Positions 13,132 to 25,955 of a stretch of DNA of 64,000 nucleotides are shown piece after piece (within the stretch, counting starts at the first letter, position 1; each line of letters opens with the position of its first letter). Below the pieces are notes generated by a model. It worked only from the letters and a program-made list of their open reading frames with translations. It was not told where the DNA came from and made no database searches. This DNA comes from Sapria himalayana (lineage: Eukaryota > Streptophyta > Magnoliopsida > Malpighiales > Rafflesiaceae), in the NCBI GenBank assembly GCA_029783825.1, contig JAREIK010010338.1:48161-112160 (forward strand), written 5' to 3'. The position numbers and the translations under genes were made by a program.

Positions 13132-15207
13132 ATGACTATTACTAATGAAAATAATTTAAATTTAGAAAATTAAAATCTTACACAAAGCTCCGAGGCTATT
13201 GAAAATTTTGTTTCTTCGGTTGTCTCAACCCATACATCAAAAAAATAAAAAACTAGGGGGACTTTTGTAGTTTGGACTTATTTTAATACAATAAAACAAA
13301 AAAATATTAGGGGGGAGGAAGAAGAAACAACACTATGCAAATATTGTAATAAAATTTTTACTTGTGAGAGTGTGGTAGGGACTGAGCACTTTAAGAGGCA
13401 TGATGAAATATGCACCAAAAAACATGGTGCATTAGATCTTAGGCAAACCTAACTTAGCAATTCTTTTTTTGATGCTGGATCGAGTTCAATCTCAAATTTA
13501 CCCCCTTCATATACCATAGTGAGTTGGTTAGGGAAGGCATGACCAAACTTATCACCCTGATTGGTCTTCCGATCAGATTTTCTGAAGATCCAAGGGTAGT
13601 GAGCATCTGCAGACATATTTTCAGCATGTTTATCAAAGGATTCCTAGGTCCACATCTAGGAATGACATACTAATATTTTATAAGTTAGAAAAATAATTAA
13701 TAATTAATGAATTTATAGTATTTAGTGGTGTGGTGTCTGTGATGTCCGATATCTGGACTAGTCATGATGATTCATCTTTTGCATGTCTCACAATCCACTA
13801 TGTAAATTCTAAATGGATGATGAATAAAAAAATATTAGGATTCTCTGAGATCCTATATCCTCATGATGGCCCGGCCATTTTTGAGTATATAATGCAGATC
13901 TTTAGAGAATATAAAATTCAAAATAAAATTTTTAGTTTCACATTTGAAAATGCATCTAATAATAGAGAGCGATTAACATGTTTGTTAGGAATATTACAGA
14001 CGCACCATTAAGAGAGATTTTCAACGTCAGATGCATGTATCACGTGATTAACTTGATTGCACAAGCGAATATGAATGTGTGATCCCCTACTTTGAATATT
14101 ATACGTAACTCATTAAAATACATTCACATATCTCATAGACAACACGAGTTCGGTAGTCTTTGTTTGTCTACAAATCATAAGAAGAAGAAATTCCAATTGG
14201 ATGTGAGACACTGTTGGAATAACACATACCTGATGTTGGATCAAGTGTTGGATACAAATATGTGATATCCGATTACATCAATAGTAAGAGTGACAAACTT
14301 TTTATTGACAACATTGACTTGGCTATAGGAATTTCAATTATGAAATTCCTGAAAATTTTTTATGACATGATGAACATGTGTTCATCGGTTTATACATTCA
14401 CGACTTGCCTTGCACTCTGGTGCATATACAACATCAGTAGCATGAAAGTATCGAGCTGACCCGACACTTAGCTAAGTGCAGAGATAGAAACCAAGTACTT
14501 AAAGTACTTGTCCACCATTCCATCTATATATTGTCTCATTGCATGCATGGACCCTATGGTTAAGGTGGAAGGGGTAGAAAGCATATTGACTTACATTTCC
14601 TCGTGCATGAACCTGAAAGACCCACCGGAAGGGTTCATTCACAAGAAGTTGACTAACCTTTTCACATACTATGATACTAGGTATGGTAGTAGTAGTAGTA
14701 GTACTGAGACTGTGAGTACGGAAATAGATACTATATTCGGAAATGATGATTTTTCCATTCAATTAGCAAAGGGGAAATGACGGGGCGGACCATCGAATAG
14801 GAGCAAGCTTTCTCGGTTCTTAGATACATATTATTGCTCAATCCTATCACATTTTGATATTAAGAATCTTGATATATTACAGTGGTAGAAATCATATGAG
14901 TCAACCTTTCTTGTGCTATCTAAGAGGGCACGGGATATGCTAACTCCTCTAGTGTCGAGCATAGCATCAGAGTTTTATTTTTTTGTTATAGTGAATATGA
15001 TTTCGGATAGAAGATCGAGATTACATCCAGATATTATTGAGGTTTAGTATGCATGAAGGATTGGAATGATTTGAGATTTAGTATCTAGGATCATGCTGGG
15101 ACAAGGACTATAGTGAAAGCAAAGGAGTTATTGCTAATGATGACCCATATGATAGTGATTTTGATGTTGAGGTTGAGGATGATAATGATACACTGATGGA
15201 TGATTAA
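13132..15207 (+). pseudogene. hAT transposase (BED finger, hATC), broken copy
   Basis: The likely start is the ATG at 13132, which lies upstream of the BED zinc finger (CKYCNKIFTC...GTEHFKRHDEIC, near 13335-13415). The DDE core follows with SVMSDIWTSHDDSSFACLTIHYV near 13735-13805, where the first catalytic Asp (SDIW) is kept. A region YPHDGPAIFEY follows, then the Cys/His region (RCMYHVINLI, near 14028-14057) and the hATC dimerisation block near 14935-15045 (ARDMLTPLVSSIASE...ISDRRSRLHPDIIE). The acidic tail YDSDFDVEVEDDND ends at the TAA 15205-15207. Stops and frameshifts occur throughout, for example soon after the start and in hATC, where the usual SESAFS reads SEFYFF. It is inactive. The alternative of a domesticated hAT gene is unlikely because of the stops. 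Confidence 0.88.
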
Positions 15208-15660
15208 TGAGGTTGCCACTTGATGCCTGACAGTTGATGGGATTGCGATACACTGACAACAACACTTTTGTTATATTTATGCATATACTTATGAGCCTTG
15301 AGTTTTGTTTGATGCTGATTTTTGATTTCAATTTTTTGTACTTATTTTAATTTTCATTGTATTTGCTTTGGTTTGGGCATTTGGTTTGGCTTTGTGGCTT
15401 TGTAATTTTTGTAAAAGAAATTTTATATTTATTTTATTTTTGTGTTTAAGAATTTCATTAAAAATTCTAAAATTTAATTCTAATAAATTATAATTTAAAT
15501 CTATTAATCTAGTTAAAACATAATTAAAACAAATAATATAAAAAAATTAAACTTTATAGCCATTCAAAAATATTAAATTTATAATTTAAATATTGTTATT
15601 TTTTAAATATTATCTAATCTAATTTTATATTTTATAATTACATAAATATTAGAAACAAAA
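15208..15660. other. hAT#1 3' untranslated/AT-rich region
   Basis: AT-rich sequence lies between the transposase stop and the GC-rich 3' subterminal region. I see no gene or repeat in it. Confidence 0.6.
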
Positions 15661-15874
15661 ATTTTTTTTTTAAACTGGCCCATATGGGCTTGACCCGGCA
15701 CGATAAAAAAGTGGTCATAGAGGTGGGTCGTGCCAGGCCTAACTTTAAGAAACCATGTTGGGCTAGACAGGACACAAAAGTGTAACCATCTCGTGTCTTG
15801 CCCGACATGGAAGCACGATCAGGTCGACCAAAATCGTGCCGGGACAGCTAGGCACTGCCCATTTGAAACCTCTA

Positions 15875-16319
15875 ATCTATCAATCAGTCTATCTATCCTT
15901 CTATCTATATATCTATCTGTCAATCTTTCTATGTATCTTTCCATCTATCAATATGTCTATCTATCTGTCTATCTTTCAGTCTATCTAACTTTCTATCTCT
16001 CTCTCTCCCTCTCAATTTAACTATCTATGTATCTATCTATCTATCTATATGTCTATATATCTATATATCTATCTATCTATCTTTCTATCTATATATCTTT
16101 CTATCTGTATATCTTTCTATCTATCTATCTACGTATCTATCTATCTATATATCTTTCTATTAATCTATTTATCTATCTATCTGTCTATCTATTTGTTTAT
16201 GTCTTTATATATTTGTATATCTATTTATCTATATATCCTTCTATCTATCTATCAATTTGGCTATCTATCTGTCTATATATTTATCTATCTATCTGTCAAT
16301 CTATCAATCTATCTATCAA

Positions 16320-16365
<46 letters not shown>

Positions 16366-16880
16366 TCAATATATTTGTTTATCTATCTATCTATTAGTCT
16401 ATCTATATGTCTATTAATCTGTGTATTAATTCATGTATCAATATAAAAGAAATCTATCTATTTATTTATGAATCAATCAATCAATCTTTCTATCTATTTA
16501 TATATCTATCTATCTATTAATCAATCAATCTTTCTATCTATCTATTTATCTATATGTCTAACTATTTGTATATCATTCTATCTATCTATTTATCACCTAT
16601 CTATCTATCTATCTATCTTGCAAAATTAATCTGTCTAAGTAACTAACTATCTATCTATCTTACTATCTATCTATAAATCTATCTATCTATTAGTCTATTT
16701 ATTTAGATATCTTTCTATCATTCTATATAAATTATATATCTATCTATCTTTCTTTCTATCTGTATATGTATTTTTCTATCTATATGTCTGTCTATCTATA
16801 CATCTTTCTGTCTATCTATTTGTTTTTCTATTTATATATTTATTTGTCTATCTACTTGTATATATATATATATATATATG

Positions 16881-16913
<33 letters not shown>

Positions 16914-17018
16914 CTATCTTTCAACCTGTCTAACTAACTTTCTATCTATCTGTCAATCTATATGTCAATCTATCTTCAATCTATCTGCGCATCTATCTAT
17001 CTATCAATTAGTTTAGCA

Positions 17019-17054
<36 letters not shown>

Positions 17055-17174
17055 CTATTTATCCATCTATTTGTCAATTTATCTATGTATGTGTCAATCT
17101 ATATATCTATCTGTTTATCTGTCTTTATATATATATATATCTATCTATTTTTCTTTCCATCATATCTATTTATT

Positions 17175-17219
<45 letters not shown>

Positions 17220-17661
17220 ATCTATCTATATTTTTATCTGTCTATCTATTTACCTATTTATATATCTATCTAATTGTCTATTAATTTGCCTATCTCTATA
17301 TTTATCTATTTGCCTTTTTATTTGTCAATCAATCAATCAATCAATATGTCTGTCTCTCTATAATCTGTCTATCTATCTATATATTTTTATCTGTCTATCT
17401 ATTTACCTATCTATATATCTATCTAATTGTCTATTAATTTGCCTATCTCTATATTTATCTATTTGCCTTTTTATTTGTCTATCAATCAATCAATCAATCA
17501 ATCAATATGTCTGTCTCTCTATAATCTGTCTATCTATCTATATATCTATTTATATCTATATCTGATGTCTATCTATCTATTTATCTTGTTATCTATAAAT
17601 CTATTTATATATTTATATATTTATATATCTATTTATTAATCCATTCATCTATCTATCTATC
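15875..17661. repeat. TATC satellite, block B (1.8 kb)
   Basis: The same + strand TATC repeat as block A continues between the two hAT elements. It has long (TA)n runs at about 16323-16362, 17021-17050 and 17177-17217, and a 153-bp tandem duplication (separate entry). Confidence 0.96.
17230..17543. repeat. 153-bp tandem duplication within the TATC array
   Basis: Two near-identical units start at 17230 and 17383 with ATTTTTATCTGTC. Both run through TTTACCTA, CTAATTGTCTATTAATTTGCC, a CAAT run and TGTCTGTCTCTCTATAATC. The second copy has two extra CAAT units. The close identity marks a recent event. Confidence 0.9.
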
Positions 17662-17954
17662 TAGAGGTGTCAAAAGGGCCGGGCCGGGCCGGCCCGGCCC
17701 ATTTTTTTTTGAGCACGGGCATGCTTTCATGTCGGACCAGGAATGCTATGTTACTGTACCGTGACGTGCTTGGCCTGGCATGGTTTAAAAAAGCTGGGCC
17801 TGGCACGACCTATAGGCACGGAGGGCCGTGCCATGCAGTGTCGGGCCCGCTCAAGCCTGGCCTGGCCGTACAGGCCATACCAGGCCGTACGGGCCAAAAA
17901 AAAAATTTTAAATTATTTTGTTTTAATTTTTATTTTATTTATATAAATTATTAA

Positions 17955-18330
17955 ATTATATATAAAATTATAGATAATATATAATATTATGTATTTATAA
18001 TATGAAAAATGATAAAATTTATTAAAAATACAAAGTTAAAATTTTTTTATAATGTAATATAAAATTAGTTTAAAATTTATTAGAATTATATAATATAGTT
18101 ATAAATTTTTAAATAAAAAATTAAAACAAAAAAAATAAATAAATCAATAAATAATGTTAAAAAAAATTAAAAATTAAAAAAAACATATGCAAACCAAATG
18201 AAAAATGACCAATCAGCCATTAGATACATAATGTTCGAACCAAAAAAATTACAATTTAAACGTATCGAATAGATAAAGCGTACAATCAATAAAAAACAAA
18301 ACATCGAAATCAAAATACAATAGATCATCA
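17955..18330. other. hAT#2 3' AT-rich non-coding region
   Basis: AT-rich sequence lies between the GC-rich terminus and the transposase stop. No gene is visible. Confidence 0.6.
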
Positions 18331-20402
18331 TTAATCATCAATTGGCATATCATGAGCATCATCAGCCGCAACATCAAGATCAGTATCATATGGATCATCA
18401 TTATCAGCAATCAACTCCTCCGCTATCGCAGTGGATGAGGCTGCAGTCCCTGTCCCAGTCCCAGCTCCATCATGATCATGGATGCTAAACCTCGAATCAT
18501 CCCAATCCTTCAAACAAGCCAAGGCCTCAATAATATCTGGACATAATCTCAATCTTCTATCCGAAATCACGTTCACTGCAATAGAAAAAGCAGACTCCGA
18601 TACTACGCTCGACACCGGAGGAGTGAGTATATCTCGTGTCATCCTAGATAGCACGGGAATGGTGGACTCATATGATTTCCACCACTGTAATATATCAAGA
18701 TTCTTAGTATCAGAATGTGATAGGATTGAGCAGTAATCGGTATCTAAGTACCGAGAAAGCTCGCTCCTATGTGATGGTCCACCCCTACGTTTCCCCCTCG
18801 CTTGCTAAATTGAAAAATCATCATCTCCAAACAAGGAATCAATGCCCCTAATCACAGTCTCACTACTACTACTACCATACCTAGTATCATAGTATGTGAA
18901 CAGGTCAGTCAACTTATCGTGAATGAACCCTTCAGGTGGCTCTTCCAGGTTCATGCACGAGGAAATGTAAGTTAGGGTGTTTTCTACCCCTTCCACCTTA
19001 ACCCTAGGGTCAATGCATGTAGCGAGGCAATTAAGAGATGGAACGGTGGACCAGTACTTCAAGCACTTGGTTTCCATCTCTGCAACCATATGGCTAAGTG
19101 TCGGGTCAGCTCGATACTTCCTAAAGATGCTACTAATGTTGCATATGCAGCGGAGTGCAATGCAAGTCGTGGGGGTATAAACCGACGAACACATGTTCAT
19201 CGTGTCATAAAAAATCTTCAGGAATTTCATAAATGAAATTCTTGAAGCCCAGTCAGTGTCGTTAATAATAAGTTCGTCACTCTTACTATTTACGTAGTCT
19301 TATATCACGTGTTCGTATCCAACATATGATTCCAACATCAAGTACGTGTAATTCCAACGATGTCTCACATCCTTTGGAACTTCTTCTTATTAAGATTCGC
19401 AGACAAATTGAGACTACCAAACTCTTGTTGTCTGTGAGGAGTGTGAATATATTTTAGTGCATTATGTATATTATCCAACGCGGGGGAACACACCTTCATA
19501 CCCGCTTGAACAATCAGGTTAATCACATGACACATGCACCTGACATGAAAGATCTCTCTTAATGGTGTGTCTATAATATTCGTAACAAACATGTTAATCA
19601 CTACTTCATTATTAGATGCATTATAAAATGTGACACTAAAAATTTTATTTTGAATTTTATATTCCTTAAAGATTTTCATCATACACTTAAAAATGGTCAG
19701 GCCATCATGAGGATGAAGAATCCTAGAGAATCATAAAATTTTTTATTCACTGTCTAGTTTGAATCAACATAATGGCTGGTGAGACATGCATATGATGATT
19801 TATCGTGACTTGTCCAGATATCGGACGTCACAGACACCACCCCACTATATGCCATAAATTCATTAATTATTTTTTGTTTTTCTAACTTATATATCTTTAG
19901 TATCTCATTCCTAGATGTGGACCTAGGAATCCTATGATAAGCAGGGTGAAAATATGTCTTCATGATGCGCACTACCCTTGGATCTTCCGAAAATATGATC
20001 GGAAGACCCATCAATGTGATAAGTCTGGCCATGCCATCCCTACCCAACTCACTGGAATATATGAAGGGAGTAAACTTTGAGACTGAACTTGATCTAGTCT
20101 CAAAAAATGCAGTGCCAAGTTGGGTTTCCTTAGGATCTAATGGACCATATTTTTTGCTGCATAATTCAGCTTGCCTCTTAAGGTGCCTAGTCCCTAACGA
20201 ACTCTTACATGTGAAAAGTCTCAAACAATATTTGCACTGTGTCATTTCGTCTTCCTCGCCCATAACATTTCTTCTTCCTCCAATTTTTTTGTTTTTTAGA
20301 AGTTTGGGTTGAGACTAGAGAAACCAAAGTTTCAGCAACCTCAGACCTCTGTGTAATATTTTCATTTTCTAAATTTAAATATGTTTCATTAGTATTTGGT
20401 AT
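18331..20402 (-). pseudogene. hAT transposase (BED finger, hATC), better preserved but broken
   Basis: Read on the - strand, the BED finger (QCKYCLRLFTC...GTRHLKRQAELC, near 20240-20165) is followed by the DDE core VVSVTSDIWTSHDKSSYACLTSHYVD near 19835-19760. The Cys/His block FHVRCMCHVINLIVQ lies near 19540-19500. A long middle part is open at 19230-18805, and hATC (TRDILTPPVSSVVSESAFS...CPDIIEALACLKDW) lies at 18640-18510. The acidic tail ends at 18331. The codon matching the hAT#1 start (20402-20400) reads ATA instead of ATG, and a short deletion near 20290 shifts frame before the finger. At least four frame breaks remain. The SESAFS motif is intact, so this copy decayed later or less than hAT#1. 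Confidence 0.9.
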
Positions 20403-20813
20403 TTTTTAGGATTTTTGTTATTCAGAATAGTTATTTAGAGACCTGATGACTGATTTAAATAGTTTCTATTTTTTATCTTGAGAGAGAAACTAGAGAGAGA
20501 GAGAGAGAGAAAGTAAAAAAAAACTTAAAATAAATTACCCTGTAAAATCAGTGAGGTCGGTCACGTGCAAGGCACGTCACAATCAAGCTCAAAATTCAAA
20601 ACTCAAGTTGAAATTTCCAAAAATCCATGCCGAATGTTGAAATCTCGAGTCTCGAGAGAGAGGAGCAATATTTTTGAAAGAGAAAATGAAAGATTTGAGA
20701 GAAAAAATATTTATGAAAAACTTAAATGTTATAGAGAGGGGGGTGAAATTTATAGATTAAAAAAATATTTTTTCAAAAAAAATGTAATTTTTTTGATTTT
20801 TTTTTAATTTTTT

Positions 20814-20880
20814 AGGGGGCAGAATCATGAAGGCTGTTAGATTCTGCCCCCTAGCCGTTGGATGCGAAATCCAACGGCTA
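20814..20880. other. Two adjacent subterminal hairpins of hAT#2
   Basis: The first hairpin has 13-bp arms, AGGGGGCAGAATC (20814-20826) and GATTCTGCCCCCT (20840-20852). The second has 12-bp arms, TAGCCGTTGGAT (20852-20863) and ATCCAACGGCTA (20869-20880), with the loop GCGAA. Both are perfect. hAT#1 keeps the first type at 12695-12729 and an AACGGCTA remnant beside it. Confidence 0.9.
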
Positions 20881-21197
20881 AAATTTAAATTTTTTTAATT
20901 TTTTTTTCCCGTTGGGGGGGGGGGGTAATTGGGATGGTACGGGGGACTGTGGGTCGGGTCCAATAAGACCCGACGAGCGGTCTTTTTTGCGGGAGGGCCG
21001 AAGCAAGGGGGACACCGGACACAAGACACCACAGGGGATGAACCCGTGCCGGTTTGCCGTGCCGGTTCAGGCACGGCACGGCATGGGTCAGGCACTGCAC
21101 GACACGGCCCATGCCTTACCTGGGCACCGTACGGGCCAGGGCACGAGATTTTCCCATGCCAGGCGGGCCCGGGCACGTGCAGACTGTGCCATGCCTG

Positions 21198-23500
21198 TCT
21201 ATCTATATCTGTCTATATCTGTCTATCTACTTGTCTTTCTCTATATATTTGTCTATCTATTTATCTATGTTTCTATGTGTCTATCTATCTGTCTATCTAT
21301 CTATCTATTAATCTGTCTATATATATATATATATATATCAATATGTCTCTCAATCTGTCTATCTATCTATTTATTTATCTGACTATCTATCTATCTATTT
21401 AGTTGTATTTGTGTCTATCTTTTTATATATCTATATAATTGTCTATGTATCCTTCTATCTATTTATAAATTTGTCTACAATCTATCTATCAATCTATCAA
21501 TCTATCTATCTATCTATCTAACATTCTATCTTTCTATCTGTCTATCAATGGGAATATCAATCTTTCTATCTATTTGTCTATATATCTTTCTATGTAATTA
21601 TTTAACTATCTATCAATCTATCTTATATCTATCTTTATATGTAACTAAATATCTATCTATCTGTTTATCTATCTATCTATCTATCTATCTATTGATCTAT
21701 TTATCAATCTATCTATGAATCTATCAATATATCTATTTGTCCATCTATTAATCTATATATGAATCTATCTATATATTATTTGCTATCTATCCATCTATAT
21801 ATATATAAATATATTTCTCCATATCTATCTATCTATCTATCTATCTATCTACCTATATATCTATTTGTATATCTTTCTTTCTATATATCTATCTATTTAG
21901 CTTTCTAATTATCTGTCTCTATCTAATATCTATCTATCTATTTATCTATTTGTCTATCTATTATTTATCAATATCTATCAATCTATCTATCAATATGCCA
22001 ATCGATCTATCTAACATTTTGTACATCTATCTATCTTTCTATCAATTTATCTTTCAATCTATCTTTCTATTTATCTGTCTATCTATCTAGCTATTTATCA
22101 GTTTATCTATCTATCTATCTGTCTATCTATTTATCTATCAATCTATCTATTCTCTCTCTCTCTCTCTATCCATCTATTTATTAGTCTTTCTATTTTTCTA
22201 TCTATCTATGTTTTTATCTATCAATCTATTTGTATAAATACGTGTCTATTTATATTACTATATATATGTCTATTTATCTGGCTATCTATCTATCTATCTA
22301 TTTTTTTGTCATCTATCTTTCTGTATATCTATCTATCTATTTGTCTATGTACCTAACTATCTATTTATCTATCTATCTTTTTATATTTTCTTTATCTATC
22401 TATCTATTTATCTGTCAATGTATCTGTATATCTATCTATATATCAATATATCAGTTTATCTATCTATCTATATATTTGTCTATCTATTTGTCTTTCTATC
22501 TATCTATCTATTTGTCTTTGAATCTGTTTATCTATCTATCTATCTGTGTGTGTGTGTGTGTGTGCGTATATATATATCTATCTATTTAACTATCTTTTTC
22601 TATCTATATCTCTATCTATCTCTCCATCCATCTCTCTATCTACCTATCAAATTATGTATTTATCTATTTATCTATCTATCTATCTATATGTATTTTTTAT
22701 TATCTCTCTATCACTTTATCTATCAATATGTCAATCAATCTGCCTGTTAATCTATTTATCAATCTGTTGATCAATCAATCAATCAATTTGTCTATCTATA
22801 TTTCTATCTATTTGTCTATATTTGTAACATTCTATATACTTATCAATAAATAAATAAATAAATCAATCTATCTATATGTCTATCTATATATCTAAATAAT
22901 TTTCTATCTATCTATCTATCGATATATCTATCTTTTTGTTAATTTATCTATCTATCCATGTATCGATATGTCTATCTATCTATATATCTAGTTTTCTATC
23001 TATCTGTAAATCTATCTGTCTATATATCTATTTATCTTTCTAAATAATTATCTTGTCTGTCTATCTATCTATATATTTGTTTAGCTATCTACATATCTCT
23101 CTATCTATCTACGTGTCTATATATATATCTATCTATCTTTTATATGTCTATCTCTCTATCTAGCTATCTATTTATCTATATATCTATCTATCTGACAATC
23201 TATTTGTCTATATATCCATCTATCTATCTATCAATCTATCTATCTATATATCAATCTATCAATTTTTGTCTAACAATATATTTATCAATCTATTTATTAA
23301 ATTGTCTATAAATCTATCTATCAATTTTTCTATCAATCTTTCTATCAATCTACCTATGTATATGTGTATCTATTCACCTATTTATCTATTTGACTATCTA
23401 TTAGTTGCCTTATTTGTGTATATATCTATTGATCTATCTATCGATCTATATATCTATCTATCTATCTATTTATCTATCTATCTATATATTTGTCTATATA

Positions 23501-23543
<43 letters not shown>

Positions 23544-23790
23544 ATCTATCTTACTATCTATTTGTCTATCTATCTATCAATTTATCTATCTATATATCAA
23601 TCTATCTATTTCTTTGTCTAACAATATAACTATGAATCTAATTATTAAATTGTCTATAAATATATCTATCAATTTTTCTATCAATCTGTCTATGTATCTA
23701 TGTATCTATCGATCTATTTATCTATCTGTCTCTCTATTTTTTAAATTATTTGTGTATATATTTACTGATCTACCTATCGATCTATATATC

Positions 23791-23821
<31 letters not shown>

Positions 23822-25534
23822 CTGTCTATATGTCTATATATATCTATCTATATATCTATCTAACTATATTTCTTTCAATCTATTTATCTATTAATCAATC
23901 AAACTAACTATCAATCAATCTATCGACTAATCTATATATCTATTTGTATATATGTCTGTCTATCTATCTACCTATTATTTGTCTATCTTTCTATCTACAT
24001 ATCTTTATGTCTTTCTCTCTTTCTAACTATCTAACTATTTATCTATCTATCTACCTACCTACCTATCTAAGTATCTCTATATATATATATATTTTTATCT
24101 ATCTTTCTGTCTGTCTATCTATCTTTTTGTTTATCAATATATCTATCAATCAAACTATTAATCTATCTATCAAATCTATCTATCAACCTTTCATTGTATA
24201 TTTCTATCAATTTTTTAATCTAACTAACTAACTATCTATCTATATGTCTATTTGTCTATCTATCACTTTCTCTATCTATATTTATATTTTTCTATATATC
24301 TGTCTATCTATCTGTCTATATATAGGTCTATCTATCTGTCTATATATCGGTCTATCTATATGTATATCTATTTGTCTATCAATTTATCTATTAATCTATC
24401 TATTTACCTATCTATCTATTTGTCTATCTATTTATTTGTCTATCTATCTGTCTATCAACCTATCATTCAACATGTCTATCAATATGTATATCAATCATTT
24501 TATCAATATGTCTATCAATCTATCTATCATTTTGTCTATCTTTCTATTTATCTTCTTATCTATCTATCTGTCTATCTTAATCTATCTATCTATCTATTAA
24601 TATATCTATCTATCTGTCTGTCTAACTATCTGTTTATCTATCTAGCTATCTATTTACCTACATTTCTATATGTATATGTTTTTATCTAACTACTTGTCTA
24701 TCTATATTTCTATCTATCTATCTATCTATCTGTATATCTATTCATTTATCTTTATTTCTATTTCTCTGTCCATCAATCTATATTCTCTCTATCTATCATT
24801 TTGCCTATCTTTTAAATTATCATTTTGTCTATCTATCTACCTATCTATCTATATATCTATCTTTCAATGAATCTATCTATCTGTCTATATTTATGTATAT
24901 ATATATATATATATATCAATCTAATTATCTATCTATTTATCTTTAAATCTATCTATCCAACTTTTTATCTATCTATTTGTCTATCTATCTTTTTATCTAT
25001 CTATTAATTTATCTAATTATCTAATAATTTATCAAACTATATATTTATCTATCTAGCTGCCTAATAATCTATGAATCTATCTATTTATCTATCTATTAAA
25101 CTTTCTATATATCTAGTTTTCTATCTATCTATCTATCTATATATTTCTATTAATATGTCTATCTATCTCATTTTCTATCTTTGTTTCAATCTATCTATTA
25201 ATATGTCTATTAATCTTTCTATTAATATGTATATAAATCTTTATATCAATCTTTCATTTAATCTGTCTCTCAATCTAATTATCTATCTATATATCTATTT
25301 ATTTATATGTCTCTTTGTCTATCTTTCTATCTATCTATAAATCTATGTATCTCTCTATCTATCTAACTGCCTATATATCTATTTAGATATCTGTCTATCT
25401 ATTTATCGTTATTTATGTCTATCTGTCTGTCTATATATCTATTTATCTATCTATCTATCTATTTGACTATCTATTTGTCTATTCATCTATATATCTATCT
25501 TTCTATCTATCTATCTATATATCAATATATATAT

Positions 25535-25565
<31 letters not shown>

Positions 25566-25955
25566 ACAATATATCTATCAATATATCTATCAAATTGTCT
25601 ATAAATCTATCTATCAATATTTCTATCAATCTGTCTATATATATCTATATATTTATCTGTCTGTCTATCTATTTTTTATATTATTTGTGTCTCTATCTAC
25701 CAATCCATCTATCTATCTTTCTATATATCTAATTATCTAGCTATCTATTTGTTTATATATCTATCTATCTATCTCTCTTAATCTATCTATATATTAATCA
25801 ATCTATCTAACTATCAATCTATCTATCTATCTAACTATCAATCAATCAGTCTATCTATCTATCTATATGTTTGTATATGTTTCTTTCTATCTATCTGTAT
25901 GACTTTCTATTTGTATATCTTTATATCTGTCTATCTATCTAACTATCTGACTATC
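21198..25955. repeat. TATC satellite, block C (4.8 kb)
   Basis: The + strand TATC array continues between hAT#2 and CACTA#1. It holds (TA)n runs (e.g. 23506-23541), a short TG run, and the long-period repeats described under the higher-order repeat entries. Confidence 0.96.
23619..25563. repeat. Higher-order repeat copy 1 of the TATC array (~1.94 kb)
   Basis: This copy begins TAACAATATAACTATGAATC and shares ordered landmarks with copy 2: AAATTGTCTATAAAT, ACCTATCTAAGTATCT (near 24061), AACCTATCATTCAAC (24457), TTTTTATCTAACTAC (near 24679) and ATATGTCTATTAATCTTTC (25201). It contains the uninterrupted site (24037-24039) that is occupied by CACTA#1 in copy 2. A partial related unit also starts near 23272. 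Confidence 0.8.

Larger units (their letters stand above)
12187..15874 (+). mobile_element. hAT#1, Ac-type DNA transposon, + orientation, inside the TATC array
   Basis: The element is flanked on both sides by TATC satellite. Its right end, read on the - strand, is TAGAGGTTTCAAATGGGC, close to the left end of hAT#2 (TAGAGGTGTCAAAAGGGCC) and typical of plant hAT termini. Both ends carry GC-rich subterminal stretches with repeated GGCACG/CGTGCC-like words (12200-12400; 15675-15860). The left end (TAGAATGATGTTCC) is badly diverged and no 8-bp target duplication can be recognised. The core is a decayed transposase on the + strand. Its 5' leader shares structure with hAT#2. Confidence 0.85.
17662..21197 (-). 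mobile_element. hAT#2, Ac-type DNA transposon, - orientation, inside the TATC array
   Basis: The left terminus TAGAGGTGTCAAAAGGGCC begins at 17662, directly after TATC repeat, and is followed by the GGGCCGGGCCGG-type subterminal region common in plant hAT elements. The right terminus is GC-rich with repeated GCACGGC words (21030-21190) but has no clean inverted terminal repeat, so it is probably trimmed. Any 8-bp target duplication would itself be TATCTATC and is not informative in this satellite. The transposase lies on the - strand. Leader, hairpins and coding parts are homologous to hAT#1. Confidence 0.87.

Noticed and set aside
17667..17954. 95-residue frame starting MSKGPGRAGPAHFF
   Set aside because: It is the GC-rich subterminal region of hAT#2, on the strand opposite to the transposase, with no domain.
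20895..21402. GC-rich frames of about 90-157 residues at the right end of hAT#2
   Set aside because: They lie over the repeated GCACGGC subterminal words and run into TATC repeat; overlapping frames on both strands show no family likeness.
3650..25732. Dozens of long frames reading YLSIYLSI (up to 257 residues) that look like membrane proteins
   Set aside because: TATC repeats contain no stop in any + frame. The frames follow the repeat, start at chance ATGs, overlap each other in several frames and have no domain.
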